Below are positions 8,521 to 18,420 of a DNA stretch of 64,000 nt, in pieces (positions within the stretch are counted from its first letter, which is position 1; the number at the start of each line of letters is the position of its first letter). Source of the DNA: CAYUYV01 sp964522525 (GTDB lineage Bacteria > Pseudomonadota > Alphaproteobacteria > JAJFIK01); NCBI GenBank assembly GCA_964522525.1, contig CAZFWG010000014.1, positions 1 through 64,000 on the forward strand. The letters run 5' to 3'. The notes below the pieces were generated by a model, which had not been told where the DNA came from, did not search any database, and saw only the letters and a program-made list of their open reading frames with translations. Position numbers and translations under genes: made by a program.

Positions 8521-10833
8521 TCAGTCTCCAATTTCAACTTCCGGCGGGCGATCATATTCGATCGCCCGGCCCCGGCCGGAAAGGCTGGGATTGTTCATAA
8601 AATAGCGATGGGCGCTGAAACCGTCTTCCTTGCGGCGCGGATAGATGCGTCGGTAGGAGCCGTCGGAACCCAGTACCCAGCTTTGCTCATTGTCCTTGAG
8701 ATTGGCCACCATGATCTGGAACAGCACCTGTTGATGGACCGTTTCGTTTTCGACGGGCACCAAGGTTTCGACACGACGGTCGAGGTTTCGTGGCATCCAG
8801 TCGGCAGAAGAAATGTAGACCTTCGCCTCCGTCGAGGGCAATTCACGACCATTGCCGAAACAGACAATGCGCGAATGCTCCAGGAACCGGCCGATGATGC
8901 TCTTGACGTGGATGTTCTCCGAAAGTCCGGGGACACCGGGACGCAGGCAACAGATGCCGCGCACGATCAGGTGAACCTGGACCCCGCATTGGCTGGCGCG
9001 ATAGAGCGTATCGATGACCGTGGGATCCACGAGACTGTTCATTTTCGCCCAGATCGTCGCCGGCCGCCCAGCACGGGCATGGGCCATCTCCGCCTCGATA
9101 TGTTCAAGCAGCTTGGCGCGGATGCCGCCCGGCGAGAGCGAGATCTTCCGCAACCCCCGCGGCACCGTGAACCCCGTGACATAGTTGAAGGCGCGCACGG
9201 CGTCCGCGCCCAGTTCGGGGTTGGCGCTGAACACGGAGAGGTCCGTATAGACCTTGGCCGTACCCGGATGATAATTGCCCGTCCCGAAATGGACATAGGA
9301 GACGAGCCGGCCGCCCTCCCGGCGCACCCCGAGGCTCTACTTGGCGTGGGTCTTGAGCTCCATCAACCCGTAGACGACCTGGACCCCTGCATATTCCATT
9401 TCCCGGGCCCAGCCGATATTGGCCTCCTCGTCGAACCGCGCCTTCAACTCGACAAGGGCGGTCACGGACTTGCCCGCCTCGGCCGCCTGGATTAGGGCCT
9501 CGACGATCGGGGAATCATCCGAGGTGCGATACAGCGTCTGTTTGACGGCCACCACATCAGGATCCCGCGCGGCCTGACGCAAGAACTGGACGACCACGTC
9601 GAAGGATTCATAGGGGTGGTGAACAATAATGTCTTTCTGCTGAATGGCAGCGAAGCAGTCGCCCCCCAGTTCGCGAATGCGCTCCGGAAAGCGGGCATTG
9701 AAGGGCGTGAATTTCAGATCCGGCCGGTCATCGACAATGAGCTGGGCGGTCTCCGCGAGGCCGACCTCCCCTTCGACGAGTGCCACCTGGACGGACGGCG
9801 CCTCAAGCTCGGTTATGATGAAGGAGCGCAACTCCTCCGGCATATTCATATTGATCTTCATATGGATGACCTGGCCCTTGCGGCGCTGACGCAAGAGATG
9901 CTCAAAGAGGCGCATCAGGTCTTCCGCCTCTTCCTCGACCTCGATGTCGCTGTCCCGCAGGATACGGAACGCCCCGTGATCGACGACGGAATAGCCCGCA
10001 AAGAGCATGGGCAGGAATTCCGCGATCACATGTTCGAGCGACAGGAAGCGGATCTCGCCCCAGCCATTGCCTTGGGTATTGACCGTTGGCAGGCGGATGA
10101 AGCGTTCGAGCTGGGCCGGAACCGGCAGGATGGCATTCATCGGATGGCCGTCACTGTCCCGGCGAAGTTTCAGGACAAGGGCAAAGCCCCGATTGGCGAT
10201 GAAGGGAAAGGGATGGGTCGGTCCGGTGGCCAGGGGGGTCAGCACCGGAAAGACATGGGCCTCGAAATAGTCCCGCAGCCAGGCCCGTTCCTCCGCCGTC
10301 AGCTCCTGTGGTTTGAGGACGCTGATCCCGTTCGCGCGCAGGGCCGTGCGCAGGGTCTGCCAGATTTCCTGCTGTTCGAGGATCAGATCATTGGCCCGGC
10401 GGTTGACCTTCTCCAATTGTTGGGCGGGCGTGAGGCCGTCCTGGCTGACGGGCGCGATCCCCGCCTGGATCTGGTCCACGAGGCCCGCGACCCGGACCAT
10501 GTAGAACTCGTCCAGGTTCGACGCGGAAATCGAGAGAAAGCGCACCCGCTCCAGCAGGGGATGCTTGGTGTTGGCGGCTTCCTCAAGGACGCGTTTGTTG
10601 AACGCGAGCCAGGACAATTCCCGATTAATGAAACGCCGGGGCGAGGCCATGGTGAAGGCCGCGTCGGGACCGACAGGCACCGCCAGGGGCGGCTGTTCCA
10701 CCCCGTGTGCCTCAAGCTCCATCCCGTTGCGCACGCCCGGTGCCGCGATGAAACCGTGATCCTCTCCATTGGCCGCCGGGACGTCGGGAAGACCCGTCTC
10801 TGACCTGCGGGGATCGGATTGATCGACGCTCAT
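8521..10833 (-). pseudogene. ppk: Polyphosphate kinase, interrupted by an in-frame TAG
   Basis: Read through one TAG, this is a complete PPK1 of about 770 codons that makes polyphosphate from ATP. The N-terminal part has FINRELSWLAFNKRVLEEA and the C-terminal part the phospholipase-D-like domains. Codons 1-498 end in YGLMELKTHAK; codon 499 is TAG (9337-9339); the frame resumes as SLGVRREGGRLVSYVHFGTGN. The stop lies between the two catalytic His residues (His496 and His515, spaced as His435 and His454 of the E. coli enzyme). TAG differs by one base from TTG (Leu), a usual residue here. The start at 10833 has GGAGGGCGGAG upstream. It may be a sequencing error or a true nonsense mutation; other genes here end in TAG, so it is read as stop. 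Confidence 0.9.
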
Positions 10834-10929
10834 GGCTCCGCCCTCCATAACCATTGATCTGGTCATCCCGCCCAGAGAATACGGCGTGCGGCCCCTCGCC
10901 CCAGGAACCATCGCCAGCCCTTCCACCAT

Positions 10930-10949
10930 AGTGGATCGGGTTATCCACT
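10930..10949. repeat. Inverted repeat between hda and ppk, with a DnaA-box-like arm
   Basis: AGTGGAT (10930-10936) and ATCCACT (10943-10949) are perfect 7-bp arms with a 6-base spacer. The right arm is part of TTATCCACT, one base from the DnaA-box consensus TTATCCACA. It begins directly past the hda stop, so it may be the hda 3' hairpin; it has no T tract on the minus strand. Confidence 0.4.
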
Positions 10950-10950
10950 G

Positions 10951-11724
10951 TCATGTCCCCGGCTTGGATACCTGTTCGTGCGTTTCCTCGAAACGCGTCA
11001 GGATTTCCATGGCCAAACGGGTGGTGATGGGCTTCTTGCGCACGAGCGCCGTGCGGTCGAGCCATGCAACCAGGGCCTGGGCGGTGAGGAACGAACGTTC
11101 CATGCGCACCGTTAAATAATCGATGACACCGGGCGCGACGGTGATTTGGCGGTCCCGAAACAGCTTGGCGAGCAGCTCCGCCAGGACCGCGTCATCGGGC
11201 GCGGCCAGTTCCGTCGACGGCATGGCCCGCAACCGGCTTTTGAGGTCCGCGCGCTCGAAGGACCAGGCGGCCGGATGGCTCCGCGCCGTCAGAAGCAGGG
11301 CCGCGCCCTGTTCCCGCGCCAGGTTGATGAGATGAAAAAGGGCGGCCTCTTCGCTGACCGGGCCGTCCCCCAGCTCCAGGGCCAGGGCCCCCGGTTTCAG
11401 GAGGTCCGGCACCGCCTCGACCGTCAGGCCCTCCTGCGCCATCACGGCCGCTCCGGTTCGTTGCGCCCAGATATGGGCAAGGTGGGTCTTGCCGGATCCG
11501 GCTGGTCCGACCAGGAGGCACCAGGGCGCGCTCCAGCCGGGCCAGGCCTCGATCAAGGTCATGGCGGCCCGATTGCATTCGGACACGCAAAAGGCCGCGC
11601 GATCGAAGGCGGTTCGGACCGGCAGCTCAAGGAGCAATTGGCCGTCGCGGGGGTGGTTTTGGCGCGGCGGATCGTCGGGCGCGCAAGCCGCGCCCGGATC
11701 GGTGTCGGGGGGTCGACTTGTCAT
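10951..11724 (-). CDS. hda: Hda/DnaA-related AAA+ protein (HdaA)
   Basis: This regulator of replication initiation is a DnaA-like AAA+ ATPase that, with the DnaN clamp, promotes hydrolysis of DnaA-bound ATP. The 257-residue product has an N-terminal QLLLELPVR segment fitting the clamp-binding QL-x-L/F type motif, Walker A in LVGPAGSGKTHLAHIW, and the lid and sensor region LKSRLRAMPSTELAAPDD; it lacks the DnaA DNA-binding domain IV. The long upstream open frame belongs to the opposite side of the DUF2066 gene and is not coding; ATG 11724 gives the normal length. It lies downstream of the DUF2066 gene as in relatives. Confidence 0.9.
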   Translation of the reverse strand: MTSRPPDTDPGAACAPDDPPRQNHPRDGQLLLELPVRTAFDRAAFCVSECNRAAMTLIEAWPGWSAPWCLLVGPAGSGKTHLAHIWAQRTGAAVMAQEGLTVEAVPDLLKPGALALELGDGPVSEEAALFHLINLAREQGAALLLTARSHPAAWSFERADLKSRLRAMPSTELAAPDDAVLAELLAKLFRDRQITVAPGVIDYLTVRMERSFLTAQALVAWLDRTALVRKKPITTRLAMEILTRFEETHEQVSKPGT

Positions 11725-11749
11725 GGTTTCTGGCGCAGGGGAAACGGCA

Positions 11750-13279
11750 TCACCGGTTCTGGTAGGCCCCATCATCGCCACGTGGATTGTAGGCGGGCTG
11801 ACCACCCTGATTGCCGTTGGGATAGGCGGGCTGAGGCTCGGCCGGATAGGACGCATTGTCCTGATAGGTCTGGCCGGGGACCCCTTGCTCCGGTGCGCCG
11901 GGACCGTTGAACCCGGCCGGCGTGCCTTGCGGCGGATAGGGCTGGCCCAATCCGCCATCGGCGGTCGGCACGCCCTGATTAAGAGGATAGACGGGCGGAC
12001 GATTGCCATAGGTATCTTCAAGGGCGGCCGGCACGATGCCCCGCCGCGTGATTTCCCAATAGCCGTTCTCCCCCGACAGCATCAGCCCGCGCTGGTTCAA
12101 GTTGAGCGCAAGCTGCTCGATCGCACCGGCAAAGACGATGCGCAGCTCCGCACCCCGCGCCGACAGGGCCAGGGTCTCGGTGGTCACGATGGTGGGAATG
12201 TCGGCCAGGCGCCCGCGAATGTCGGTCCAATCCTGCACCGAGGCCAAGCGCACCGTGGCTTCCATCAGATAGCGCGTGCCGTAATCGACGAGGGTCTGGG
12301 ATTTCCAGTCATCCGAGATGACCGAGAGGGCTTCCCGGACGGCGAGGTCATAGACCGTCTCCGTCGTGGCGGATTGGGGCCGGACGAGCGGGCCTTGCAC
12401 CACCGTGCTGAAAGGCCGGCGATCGGCCCTCTCAATGCGGACCAGGGACAGTTGAAGACGGACATCCCCGCTTTCGGCCGGCACAGCGCCCGTGGGGGGC
12501 ACCCCCACATCGGCGGGTCGCGAAGCGGTACCGGCGCCATAGCTGCTGCCCGGCGTGCCGCCTTGACCCAACGGGTCGTTTGAAAAGCTCACATCCGAGG
12601 CGCCTTGGACCGCATGGGCCAGGAGCACGGCACTCGCCCCGTAGCGCTGGACCATGGTCTCCATGTAAAGCCAGTCGCCCCGCAGCGCGGTATCGGCATC
12701 GATCGCGGAGATATCGGTCAGATCGCCCAGGGGCGCGATTACCGGCACCAGTTCGTTGCCCAGGGACTGGGCCGACCAGGCCTCAAACCAGGGGTTGGAT
12801 TGTTCCCACAGCATCAGTTGGCCATCGGCCTCGAGAACCGGCAGGACCAGGATCGGCGGTGATTGGGTCTCGCTGAAGGGGATATTGGCGTCGAGCAGCA
12901 CCTGGCGCACGCTCTCGGCGCGAAAATTATAGGTGATGCGGGCCAGATAACGATTCCGGCTGTTGCGTTCATCTTCAATGCGCAAGCCGGCGCCCATTTC
13001 GGTGATCGCCTGATCCCCCAGGATCGGCAGGCGCGGCCAGTCCTGGGGCCGGGTCAGGCGCCGCAGAACCGTGGTGAACGCCTCGCGGCGGCCTTGGGAG
13101 TGGGCGATTTCTCGGGCGTCGGCCGCATTGTCGGCCGTGGCGTCGACTTGCACGCCTTCCACCGCGAAAACATTCGCCTGGGCTTGGGTAACGCCTGAAA
13201 ACGCGCATAACGCGACCAGCAGGGCCCATTTCCAGACCCGCGGCGCCCCATCACGCCGGCCAGATGCCATCAGCCGCAT
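11750..13279 (-). CDS. DUF2066 exported protein with proline-rich tail
   Basis: The 509-residue protein has a signal peptide (hydrophobic 17-33, cut near AQA) and a DUF2066 domain from about residue 35 to 390: FAVEGVQVDATADNAADARE, a RREAFTTVLRRLT helix and the central YGASAVLLAHA strand. The final roughly 85 residues are low-complexity Pro, Gly, Gln, Asn and Tyr, an unusual tail likely disordered in the periplasm. Function unknown; in many alphaproteobacteria it stands beside hda and purM. ATG 13279 has a strong AGGAGAG upstream. It is divergent from purM. Confidence 0.85.
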   Translation of the reverse strand: MRLMASGRRDGAPRVWKWALLVALCAFSGVTQAQANVFAVEGVQVDATADNAADAREIAHSQGRREAFTTVLRRLTRPQDWPRLPILGDQAITEMGAGLRIEDERNSRNRYLARITYNFRAESVRQVLLDANIPFSETQSPPILVLPVLEADGQLMLWEQSNPWFEAWSAQSLGNELVPVIAPLGDLTDISAIDADTALRGDWLYMETMVQRYGASAVLLAHAVQGASDVSFSNDPLGQGGTPGSSYGAGTASRPADVGVPPTGAVPAESGDVRLQLSLVRIERADRRPFSTVVQGPLVRPQSATTETVYDLAVREALSVISDDWKSQTLVDYGTRYLMEATVRLASVQDWTDIRGRLADIPTIVTTETLALSARGAELRIVFAGAIEQLALNLNQRGLMLSGENGYWEITRRGIVPAALEDTYGNRPPVYPLNQGVPTADGGLGQPYPPQGTPAGFNGPGAPEQGVPGQTYQDNASYPAEPQPAYPNGNQGGQPAYNPRGDDGAYQNR

Positions 13280-13429
13280 TCGTTTCTCTCCTTCTTGGCC
13301 ATCTTCTTGGCCATCGGCCAGAACCCTAGCCCACAATACGAGCCCTTTGAATACGTCGCGGGCCCAGGCTATGCCTAGCCTCGATATGCCTCTCCAGGGT
13401 CAATGGACCCGCCGTCAAGGACTATTCCC

Positions 13430-14491
13430 ATGGCCGACCCCGATAAACCTGACCATCCTGGCGAAAAGGGGGACGTGCCCGAGGGTCTGACCTATGCCCG
13501 GGCCGGCGTCAATATTGATGCCGGCAACGCGCTTGTCGACCGGATCGCGCCCGTCGCCCGCGCCACCGCGCGGCCGGGGGCGGATGCGGCCCTCGGCGGT
13601 TTCGGGGCCCTGTTCGATCTCAAGGCCGCCGGCTTCAACGATCCGCTTCTGGTTTCCGCCACCGACGGGGTCGGCACCAAATTGATGATCGCTTTCGAGA
13701 CCGGGCGCCACGAGACGGTGGGCATCGACCTTGTCGCCATGTGCGTCAATGATCTGATCGTCCAGGGCGCCGAGCCCCTGTTCTTCCTCGATTATTTCGC
13801 CACCGGTCAACTGGAGCCCAAAATCGCGGCCCGTGTCGTCACGGGCATTGCCGAAGGGTGCCGGCGCGCGGGCTGCGCGCTGATCGGCGGGGAGACGGCC
13901 GAGATGCCCGCCATGTACCGGCCCGGCCATTACGATCTTGCGGGTTTTGCCGTCGGCGCGGTGGAGCGCTCGGCTCTTCTGCCGCGCGGCGATGTCCGCG
14001 CGGGCGATGTCCTGGTGGCGCTTGCCTCCAATGGTCTGCACTCCAACGGTTTTTCCCTGGTCCGCAAAGTCCTTGAACGCGCTGGCCTTTCCTATGACGA
14101 CGCGGCGCCCTTCGACCCGGAGCGGTCCCTGGGCGAGGCACTGCTCGAGCCCACCCATATCTATGTGAGCGCGCTTCTGCCTGTGATCCGGGAGGGCCGC
14201 GTGAAGGCGCTTGCCCATATCACCGGCGGCGGCGTGCCTGAAAACCTGCCCCGGGTTCTGCCCCGAGGCCTAGGTACCAAGATCGAGCCCACAAACGTCC
14301 CGCGCCCGGCGGTCTTTGACTGGCTCCAGGAGGCCGGCGGTATTCCGGACACGGAGATGGCCCGCACCTTCAATTGCGGCACCGGCATGATCCTGGTGGT
14401 CGCGGAAGCGGATTTAAGCGCTATAATGGCAGCACCAACGCTTGCGCCCTACACGCCCCGTGTTCTCGGGCGCTTGAGCGAGAAAGGCTGA
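13430..14491 (+). CDS. purM: Phosphoribosylformylglycinamidine cyclo-ligase
   Basis: This enzyme closes the imidazole ring (FGAM to AIR), step five of purine synthesis, in the cytoplasm. The 353-residue chain has the AIR-synthase N-domain (YARAGVNIDAGNALVDRI, GGFGALFDL, DGVGTKLMIA, and metal-ligand DLVAMCVNDLIVQGAEPLFFLDYFA) and the C-domain with IGGETAEMPAMY, SNGLHSNGFSLVRKV and HITGGGVPENLPR. The start ATG 13430 has AAGGA 8 bases upstream. purN follows 61 bases on, the usual pair. Its promoter region is shared with the divergent DUF2066 gene. Confidence 0.97.
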   Translation: MADPDKPDHPGEKGDVPEGLTYARAGVNIDAGNALVDRIAPVARATARPGADAALGGFGALFDLKAAGFNDPLLVSATDGVGTKLMIAFETGRHETVGIDLVAMCVNDLIVQGAEPLFFLDYFATGQLEPKIAARVVTGIAEGCRRAGCALIGGETAEMPAMYRPGHYDLAGFAVGAVERSALLPRGDVRAGDVLVALASNGLHSNGFSLVRKVLERAGLSYDDAAPFDPERSLGEALLEPTHIYVSALLPVIREGRVKALAHITGGGVPENLPRVLPRGLGTKIEPTNVPRPAVFDWLQEAGGIPDTEMARTFNCGTGMILVVAEADLSAIMAAPTLAPYTPRVLGRLSEKG

Positions 14492-14552
14492 AGCTTCAGG
14501 ACCCTCCGCGTCACCGCCCGTCATCGACGGCTCCGAATGAGGACATGGCCCC

Positions 14553-15188
14553 ATGCACACCCTGGCGATCCTGATCTCCGGCCGCGGATCAAACATGAAG
14601 GCCCTGATCGATGCCTGCAAGGACGATGATTTTCCGGCAAAGGTGGGGCTCGTCATCTCCAATGTCGCCGATGCGGCCGGACTGAAGATCGCCGAAGAGG
14701 CCGGGATCGATACCCGCGTCATCGAGCACAAAAACTCCCCCAGCCGGGAAGCCTTTGACGCCGTCATCGAGGACGCCCTGTTGGCGGCCAATGTCGATAC
14801 GGTCTGCTCCGCCGGGTTCAAACGTATCTTCAGCACCCAGTTCGCCGCCCGCTGGCAGGGCCGGATCCTGAACATCCACCCTTCCCTGCTGCCGGCCTTT
14901 CCCGGCCTCAATGTGCAGGCGGCGGCCTTGAATACGGGGGTCCGCATCGCGGGGTGCACGGTCCATTATGTGACGCCGCAGCTCGACGCGGGGCCCATCA
15001 TCGGTCAGGCGGCGGTGCCCGTCTATTTGGACGATACGGTGGAGGGTCTGTCCGCGCGGATCCTGGCCGAGGAACACAAGCTTTATCCCGCATGCGTCCG
15101 GCTGGTGGCGGAAGGAAAAGTACGGTTCGAGAAGGGCCGGGCCGCGTTCACGGACGCCAAGCCGCCCATGTGGCTCATCTCGTCTTGA
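14553..15188 (+). CDS. purN: Phosphoribosylglycinamide formyltransferase
   Basis: This enzyme transfers a formyl group from 10-formyl-THF to GAR in purine synthesis. The product is 211 residues with N-terminal LAILISGRGSNMKALIDAC (phosphate loop), the catalytic Asn-His region NIHPSLLPAFPGLNVQAAAL, and GCTVHYVTPQLDAGPIIGQ with the catalytic Asp. Full length for the family. It is probably cotranscribed with purM. A perfect hairpin follows before the convergent ndk. Confidence 0.97.
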   Translation: MHTLAILISGRGSNMKALIDACKDDDFPAKVGLVISNVADAAGLKIAEEAGIDTRVIEHKNSPSREAFDAVIEDALLAANVDTVCSAGFKRIFSTQFAARWQGRILNIHPSLLPAFPGLNVQAAALNTGVRIAGCTVHYVTPQLDAGPIIGQAAVPVYLDDTVEGLSARILAEEHKLYPACVRLVAEGKVRFEKGRAAFTDAKPPMWLISS

Positions 15189-15203
15189 GCCACGCGGCAA
15201 GGC

Positions 15204-15229
15204 GGGCGGAATGATAAACCATTCCGCCC
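15204..15229. terminator. Bidirectional hairpin between purN and ndk
   Basis: GGGCGGAATG (15204-15213) and CATTCCGCCC (15220-15229) form a perfect 10-bp stem with a 6-base loop, placed between the convergent stops of purN (15188) and ndk (15239). It lacks T tracts but its position and strength suit a shared transcription end. Confidence 0.6.
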
Positions 15230-15238
15230 ACAGAAAGA

Positions 15239-15661
15239 TTAGCCGACGATTTCTTCGTCCTTGAAGAAGAACGTGATTTCCTGGGCGGCCGTTTCCGGGG
15301 AGTCAGAACCGTGCACGGAATTGCGCTCGATATTCTCGGCAAACTCCTTGCGGATCGTGCCCTCGGCTGCTTCGGCCGGATTGGTCGCGCCCATCACTTC
15401 GCGGTTCTTGGCGATGGCGCCTTCCCCTTGGAGCACCTGAACCACGACCGGACCGGACGTCATGAAGGTCACCAGGTCGTTATAGAAGGGACGCTCCTTG
15501 TGGACCTCGTAGAATTTCTCGGCCTGTTCCTGGGACAGGCGAATGCGCTTTTGAGCCACCACCCGAAGGTCCGCATTCTCGAATTTCTTGATGATAGCGC
15601 CGGTGATGTTCCGCTCGGTCGCGTCCGGCTTGATGATCGAAAGGGTGCGCTCAATGGCCAT
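15239..15661 (-). CDS. ndk: Nucleoside diphosphate kinase
   Basis: This kinase moves the gamma phosphate between NTPs and NDPs through a phospho-His. The 140-residue chain is the standard length, starting MAIERTLSIIKPDATERN, with the phospho-His in SVHGSDSPETAAQEI. ATG 15661 is set by family alignment; the frame is open further upstream but without family similarity. It is convergent with purN. Confidence 0.97.
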   Translation of the reverse strand: MAIERTLSIIKPDATERNITGAIIKKFENADLRVVAQKRIRLSQEQAEKFYEVHKERPFYNDLVTFMTSGPVVVQVLQGEGAIAKNREVMGATNPAEAAEGTIRKEFAENIERNSVHGSDSPETAAQEITFFFKDEEIVG

Positions 15662-15867
15662 CGGTCTTGTCCCACTGTTACATGAAGCCCTTGCCGACAC
15701 GGCACGGACCTTGATTGGTTGGAATGCCGTGGCCTTATAGCGGGGGCCGGGCCCCTTGCCAAGCGAGGCGTCCCCAAGCGTTCGCCATGTTGCGGTCTTG
15801 ACCAAGGATCAAGGGCTTGGCTGCATGGTGGGGCTGGTCTGATCCCGATCAATTGGAGAAGTGCGTT

Positions 15868-16626
15868 ATGTTGGGCGGTCTTGGGGATTTTGCGATCTCG
15901 ATCCTTTCGGGCGTCGTGGTCGCGATCTTTGTCGACATGTTCTATCGCTTCTACAGGCGGACCGTTTCGGATCTGGGGCGCAACCAGGCCGAGACGACAG
16001 GCGAAACGCCGCCCACCCAAGCGCCTCCTCTCCCCGAGACGCCCCCGTCCCGCCCGGCCCTGCGTCTGCATGGACAACAACCCTGGTACCGGTTGGGCAT
16101 GAATCTCTGGCGGGACCGGGATGTGGCCATCCGCCTACGGCGCAATGACATATCGGAAATCGAGAAGCTCAAATATCTGTCGGCCACGCTCCTGTTCTAT
16201 ACGTCCATGACAACCATCACGGCGCGGCGTCTCATCGGAGACGAGACGGGAACATTCGGCGCGTTGGCCTACGCCTATGACTCGTTCATGCTCATCCTGG
16301 CGGTGGTGTTAATCATCTATGCCTTCGTCCAAAATCGCAAAGGCGATGGCCTGAACTTCATAGAACGGTATATCTGCGTATCCTTTCCTTTGACCATCAA
16401 GCTGACGGTTTACATTATTATCGGCGTGACATTGGCCACGACCATCAGCTTCATGATCATCGATATGGATCCGGACGGTGTCGAAGGTCACTGGAGCACG
16501 CATGTGATCCTCGTTTTGGCGCTCGTTGCGACCTATACCTATATGGCGCTGCGATACCGTTATCTGATGGCCATCGCGTCGGGCCGCCGCCCGGATCTGA
16601 CGGACGACGCCCCGGACAGCGCATAG
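15868..16626 (+). CDS. Integral membrane protein, unknown function
   Basis: The 252-residue protein has one membrane helix near the N-terminus (residues 4-24), then a Pro-rich cytoplasmic linker (about 35-75), then four more helices (about 100-240), with a short RRRDLTDDAP-like polar tail. No family recognised. The ATG at 15868 has GGAG about 9 bases upstream. It ends 6 bases from the convergent esterase gene. The linker suggests a soluble spacer between an anchor and a membrane domain. Confidence 0.65.
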   Translation: MLGGLGDFAISILSGVVVAIFVDMFYRFYRRTVSDLGRNQAETTGETPPTQAPPLPETPPSRPALRLHGQQPWYRLGMNLWRDRDVAIRLRRNDISEIEKLKYLSATLLFYTSMTTITARRLIGDETGTFGALAYAYDSFMLILAVVLIIYAFVQNRKGDGLNFIERYICVSFPLTIKLTVYIIIGVTLATTISFMIIDMDPDGVEGHWSTHVILVLALVATYTYMALRYRYLMAIASGRRPDLTDDAPDSA

Positions 16627-16632
16627 CGTTTC

Positions 16633-18420
16633 TCAGGCGGGACAGGCCCCGTCCAGGAAATACGCCCGGTAACCGGCGAGCTGGGGATACCAGGCGATCA
16701 CCGCGTCCAGCACCTGGCACCGCTGGGCCTCGGTGGAGAGACGGTCATCCGCCGCAAGACGATCAAGGGCGTCTTCGACGGTCTCCAGGCTGTCGATCAC
16801 CCGGGTGCCGCCATCGGCCGGCGTATCGAAAACCATCAAACGCCCCTCGCCGAACGGGGACCATTCCGGCAGGACGCCGTCCGTCCCCTGCCCCGGCACG
16901 CCGGTATGGGCAAAGCGGCCCCAATAGTCCCTCATCGCCTTGGACACGGTTTCCCGGCCGGCCGCGTTGCTTTCGGTGAAGAAGAACCGGTCGCCCTGAC
17001 CGAAGAACCGGTAGCGGTTGAAGACAAAGGGGATCTCCAGGCCGTGGGCGGCGCCGAACAGCTTGGAGAAATCCGTGGTCAGAAACCGGCCCTGTTCGTC
17101 CCAATCAAAGCGATATCCGTAGACGGCTTCATGGCCCGCCGCGCGCATGCGGGACAAGGCATTGTCGACGGACTGAACCCGCCACATGAGGCTCTGATAG
17201 TCGGCAATCACGTCATAGAGAACCGGATCCTTGGCCCAGAAGAACACGAAGAACAGATTGTTCACATAGTCCGGGTTCAGAAAGTTGAAAAGCCGGGTCT
17301 CGTCGCGAGTGGTTCCGCTGATCACCGGTACCGCGTTGAACCCGCCCGGCGTGCCGGTGGCCTCGATCACGCCGTCCGCCGGCACCACCACCGCATCATC
17401 GATGATCGTGGGCGCATAGAGAAGCCCCGCCTGGCCCTCCTGGTAAGGCGCAAAGACGGCGGCCACATCCTGATCCCGCAACAGGCCGGCAAGGTCCTCT
17501 TCCGAGAGATCATCCGGATCGGCGTCGGCGCCCTGGGCCTTTTGAACCATGGCCCGCACCATGGAGCGGGCGGCATTGGGATGATCCCCGGACAGACCTT
17601 CTGCCTCGCTCAAGGGCACGGAAGCGAAGCTGCCGCTTTGCAGGATCGCCCGGTGAAAGAGACCGGCGGCCTGGGGCGAAGCCATGAGGGAGGCCACATT
17701 GCGCCCTCCGGCACTCTCCCCGAACACCGTGACCCGGCGCGGGTCACCGCCAAACGCCTCGATATTGTCGCGCACCCATTCGAGGGCCGCGATCATGTCC
17801 AGGGTGCCGAAATTGGCGCTGCGGTCCTCGCGGGTCTCAGCCGTGGCGCGCAGGGCTTCATGGGCGAACCATCCAAGCGGCCCGAGGCGATACTGGATGG
17901 TCACCACCAGGACATTCTGATCGACGGCCAGGTTCCCGCCGTCATATTGGCCGGCGCGGCCCCAGACATTGCCCCCGCCATGGATCCAGACCATGACCGG
18001 AAGAGGCGCCGCGGCCGCCGCGCCCTTCGGCGCGTAGATGTCCAGGGTGAGACAATCCTCCGAGCCCATGAGCGTACCCGGCGCCAGGCCCTCTCCCTGG
18101 TCGAGGGCATTGGTGATCTGGGGACAGCGGGGCCCGAACTGGAGCGCCTCGCGGGTGCCTTCCCACGCCACCGCCGGCCGGGGCGCGCGCCAGCGCAAAT
18201 CACCCACCGGGGCTTCGGCAAAGGGGATGCCCTTCCAGACTTGGGCGCCGGAGCGAGAGGTGTAGCCCACCACGTCGCCGCTCTCGGTCGTTCTGAGGGT
18301 TCCGGGATCGGCGCTGGCGACTTCGTCCGGCTCCGGCTGCCCGGAAGGTCCGCCAAGCAGATAGGCGCCGCCCACGAGAAGGACACCCACAACAATAAGG
18401 ACAAGGATTATTCTCAACAT
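16633..18420 (-). CDS. Type-B carboxylesterase/lipase
   Basis: The 595-residue serine hydrolase has an N-terminal membrane anchor or signal (MLRIILVLIVVGVLLVGG). The alpha/beta hydrolase domain has the oxyanion stretch VMVWIHGGGN, the nucleophile in VTVFGESAGG (about residue 224), the acidic residue in GTTRDETRLF and the His in LFGAAHGLEIPFVF, so the triad is complete. Likely periplasmic or membrane-anchored and acting on ester substrates; the physiological substrate is unknown. It is transcribed alone, divergent from the ABC-F gene. Confidence 0.92.
   Translation of the reverse strand: MLRIILVLIVVGVLLVGGAYLLGGPSGQPEPDEVASADPGTLRTTESGDVVGYTSRSGAQVWKGIPFAEAPVGDLRWRAPRPAVAWEGTREALQFGPRCPQITNALDQGEGLAPGTLMGSEDCLTLDIYAPKGAAAAAPLPVMVWIHGGGNVWGRAGQYDGGNLAVDQNVLVVTIQYRLGPLGWFAHEALRATAETREDRSANFGTLDMIAALEWVRDNIEAFGGDPRRVTVFGESAGGRNVASLMASPQAAGLFHRAILQSGSFASVPLSEAEGLSGDHPNAARSMVRAMVQKAQGADADPDDLSEEDLAGLLRDQDVAAVFAPYQEGQAGLLYAPTIIDDAVVVPADGVIEATGTPGGFNAVPVISGTTRDETRLFNFLNPDYVNNLFFVFFWAKDPVLYDVIADYQSLMWRVQSVDNALSRMRAAGHEAVYGYRFDWDEQGRFLTTDFSKLFGAAHGLEIPFVFNRYRFFGQGDRFFFTESNAAGRETVSKAMRDYWGRFAHTGVPGQGTDGVLPEWSPFGEGRLMVFDTPADGGTRVIDSLETVEDALDRLAADDRLSTEAQRCQVLDAVIAWYPQLAGYRAYFLDGACPA

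Noticed and set aside
9337..9339. Amber reassignment or selenocysteine/pyrrolysine readthrough in ppk
   Set aside because: Selenocysteine uses TGA, other genes in the window end in TAG, and no pyrrolysine genes are visible; a base error or mutation is simpler.
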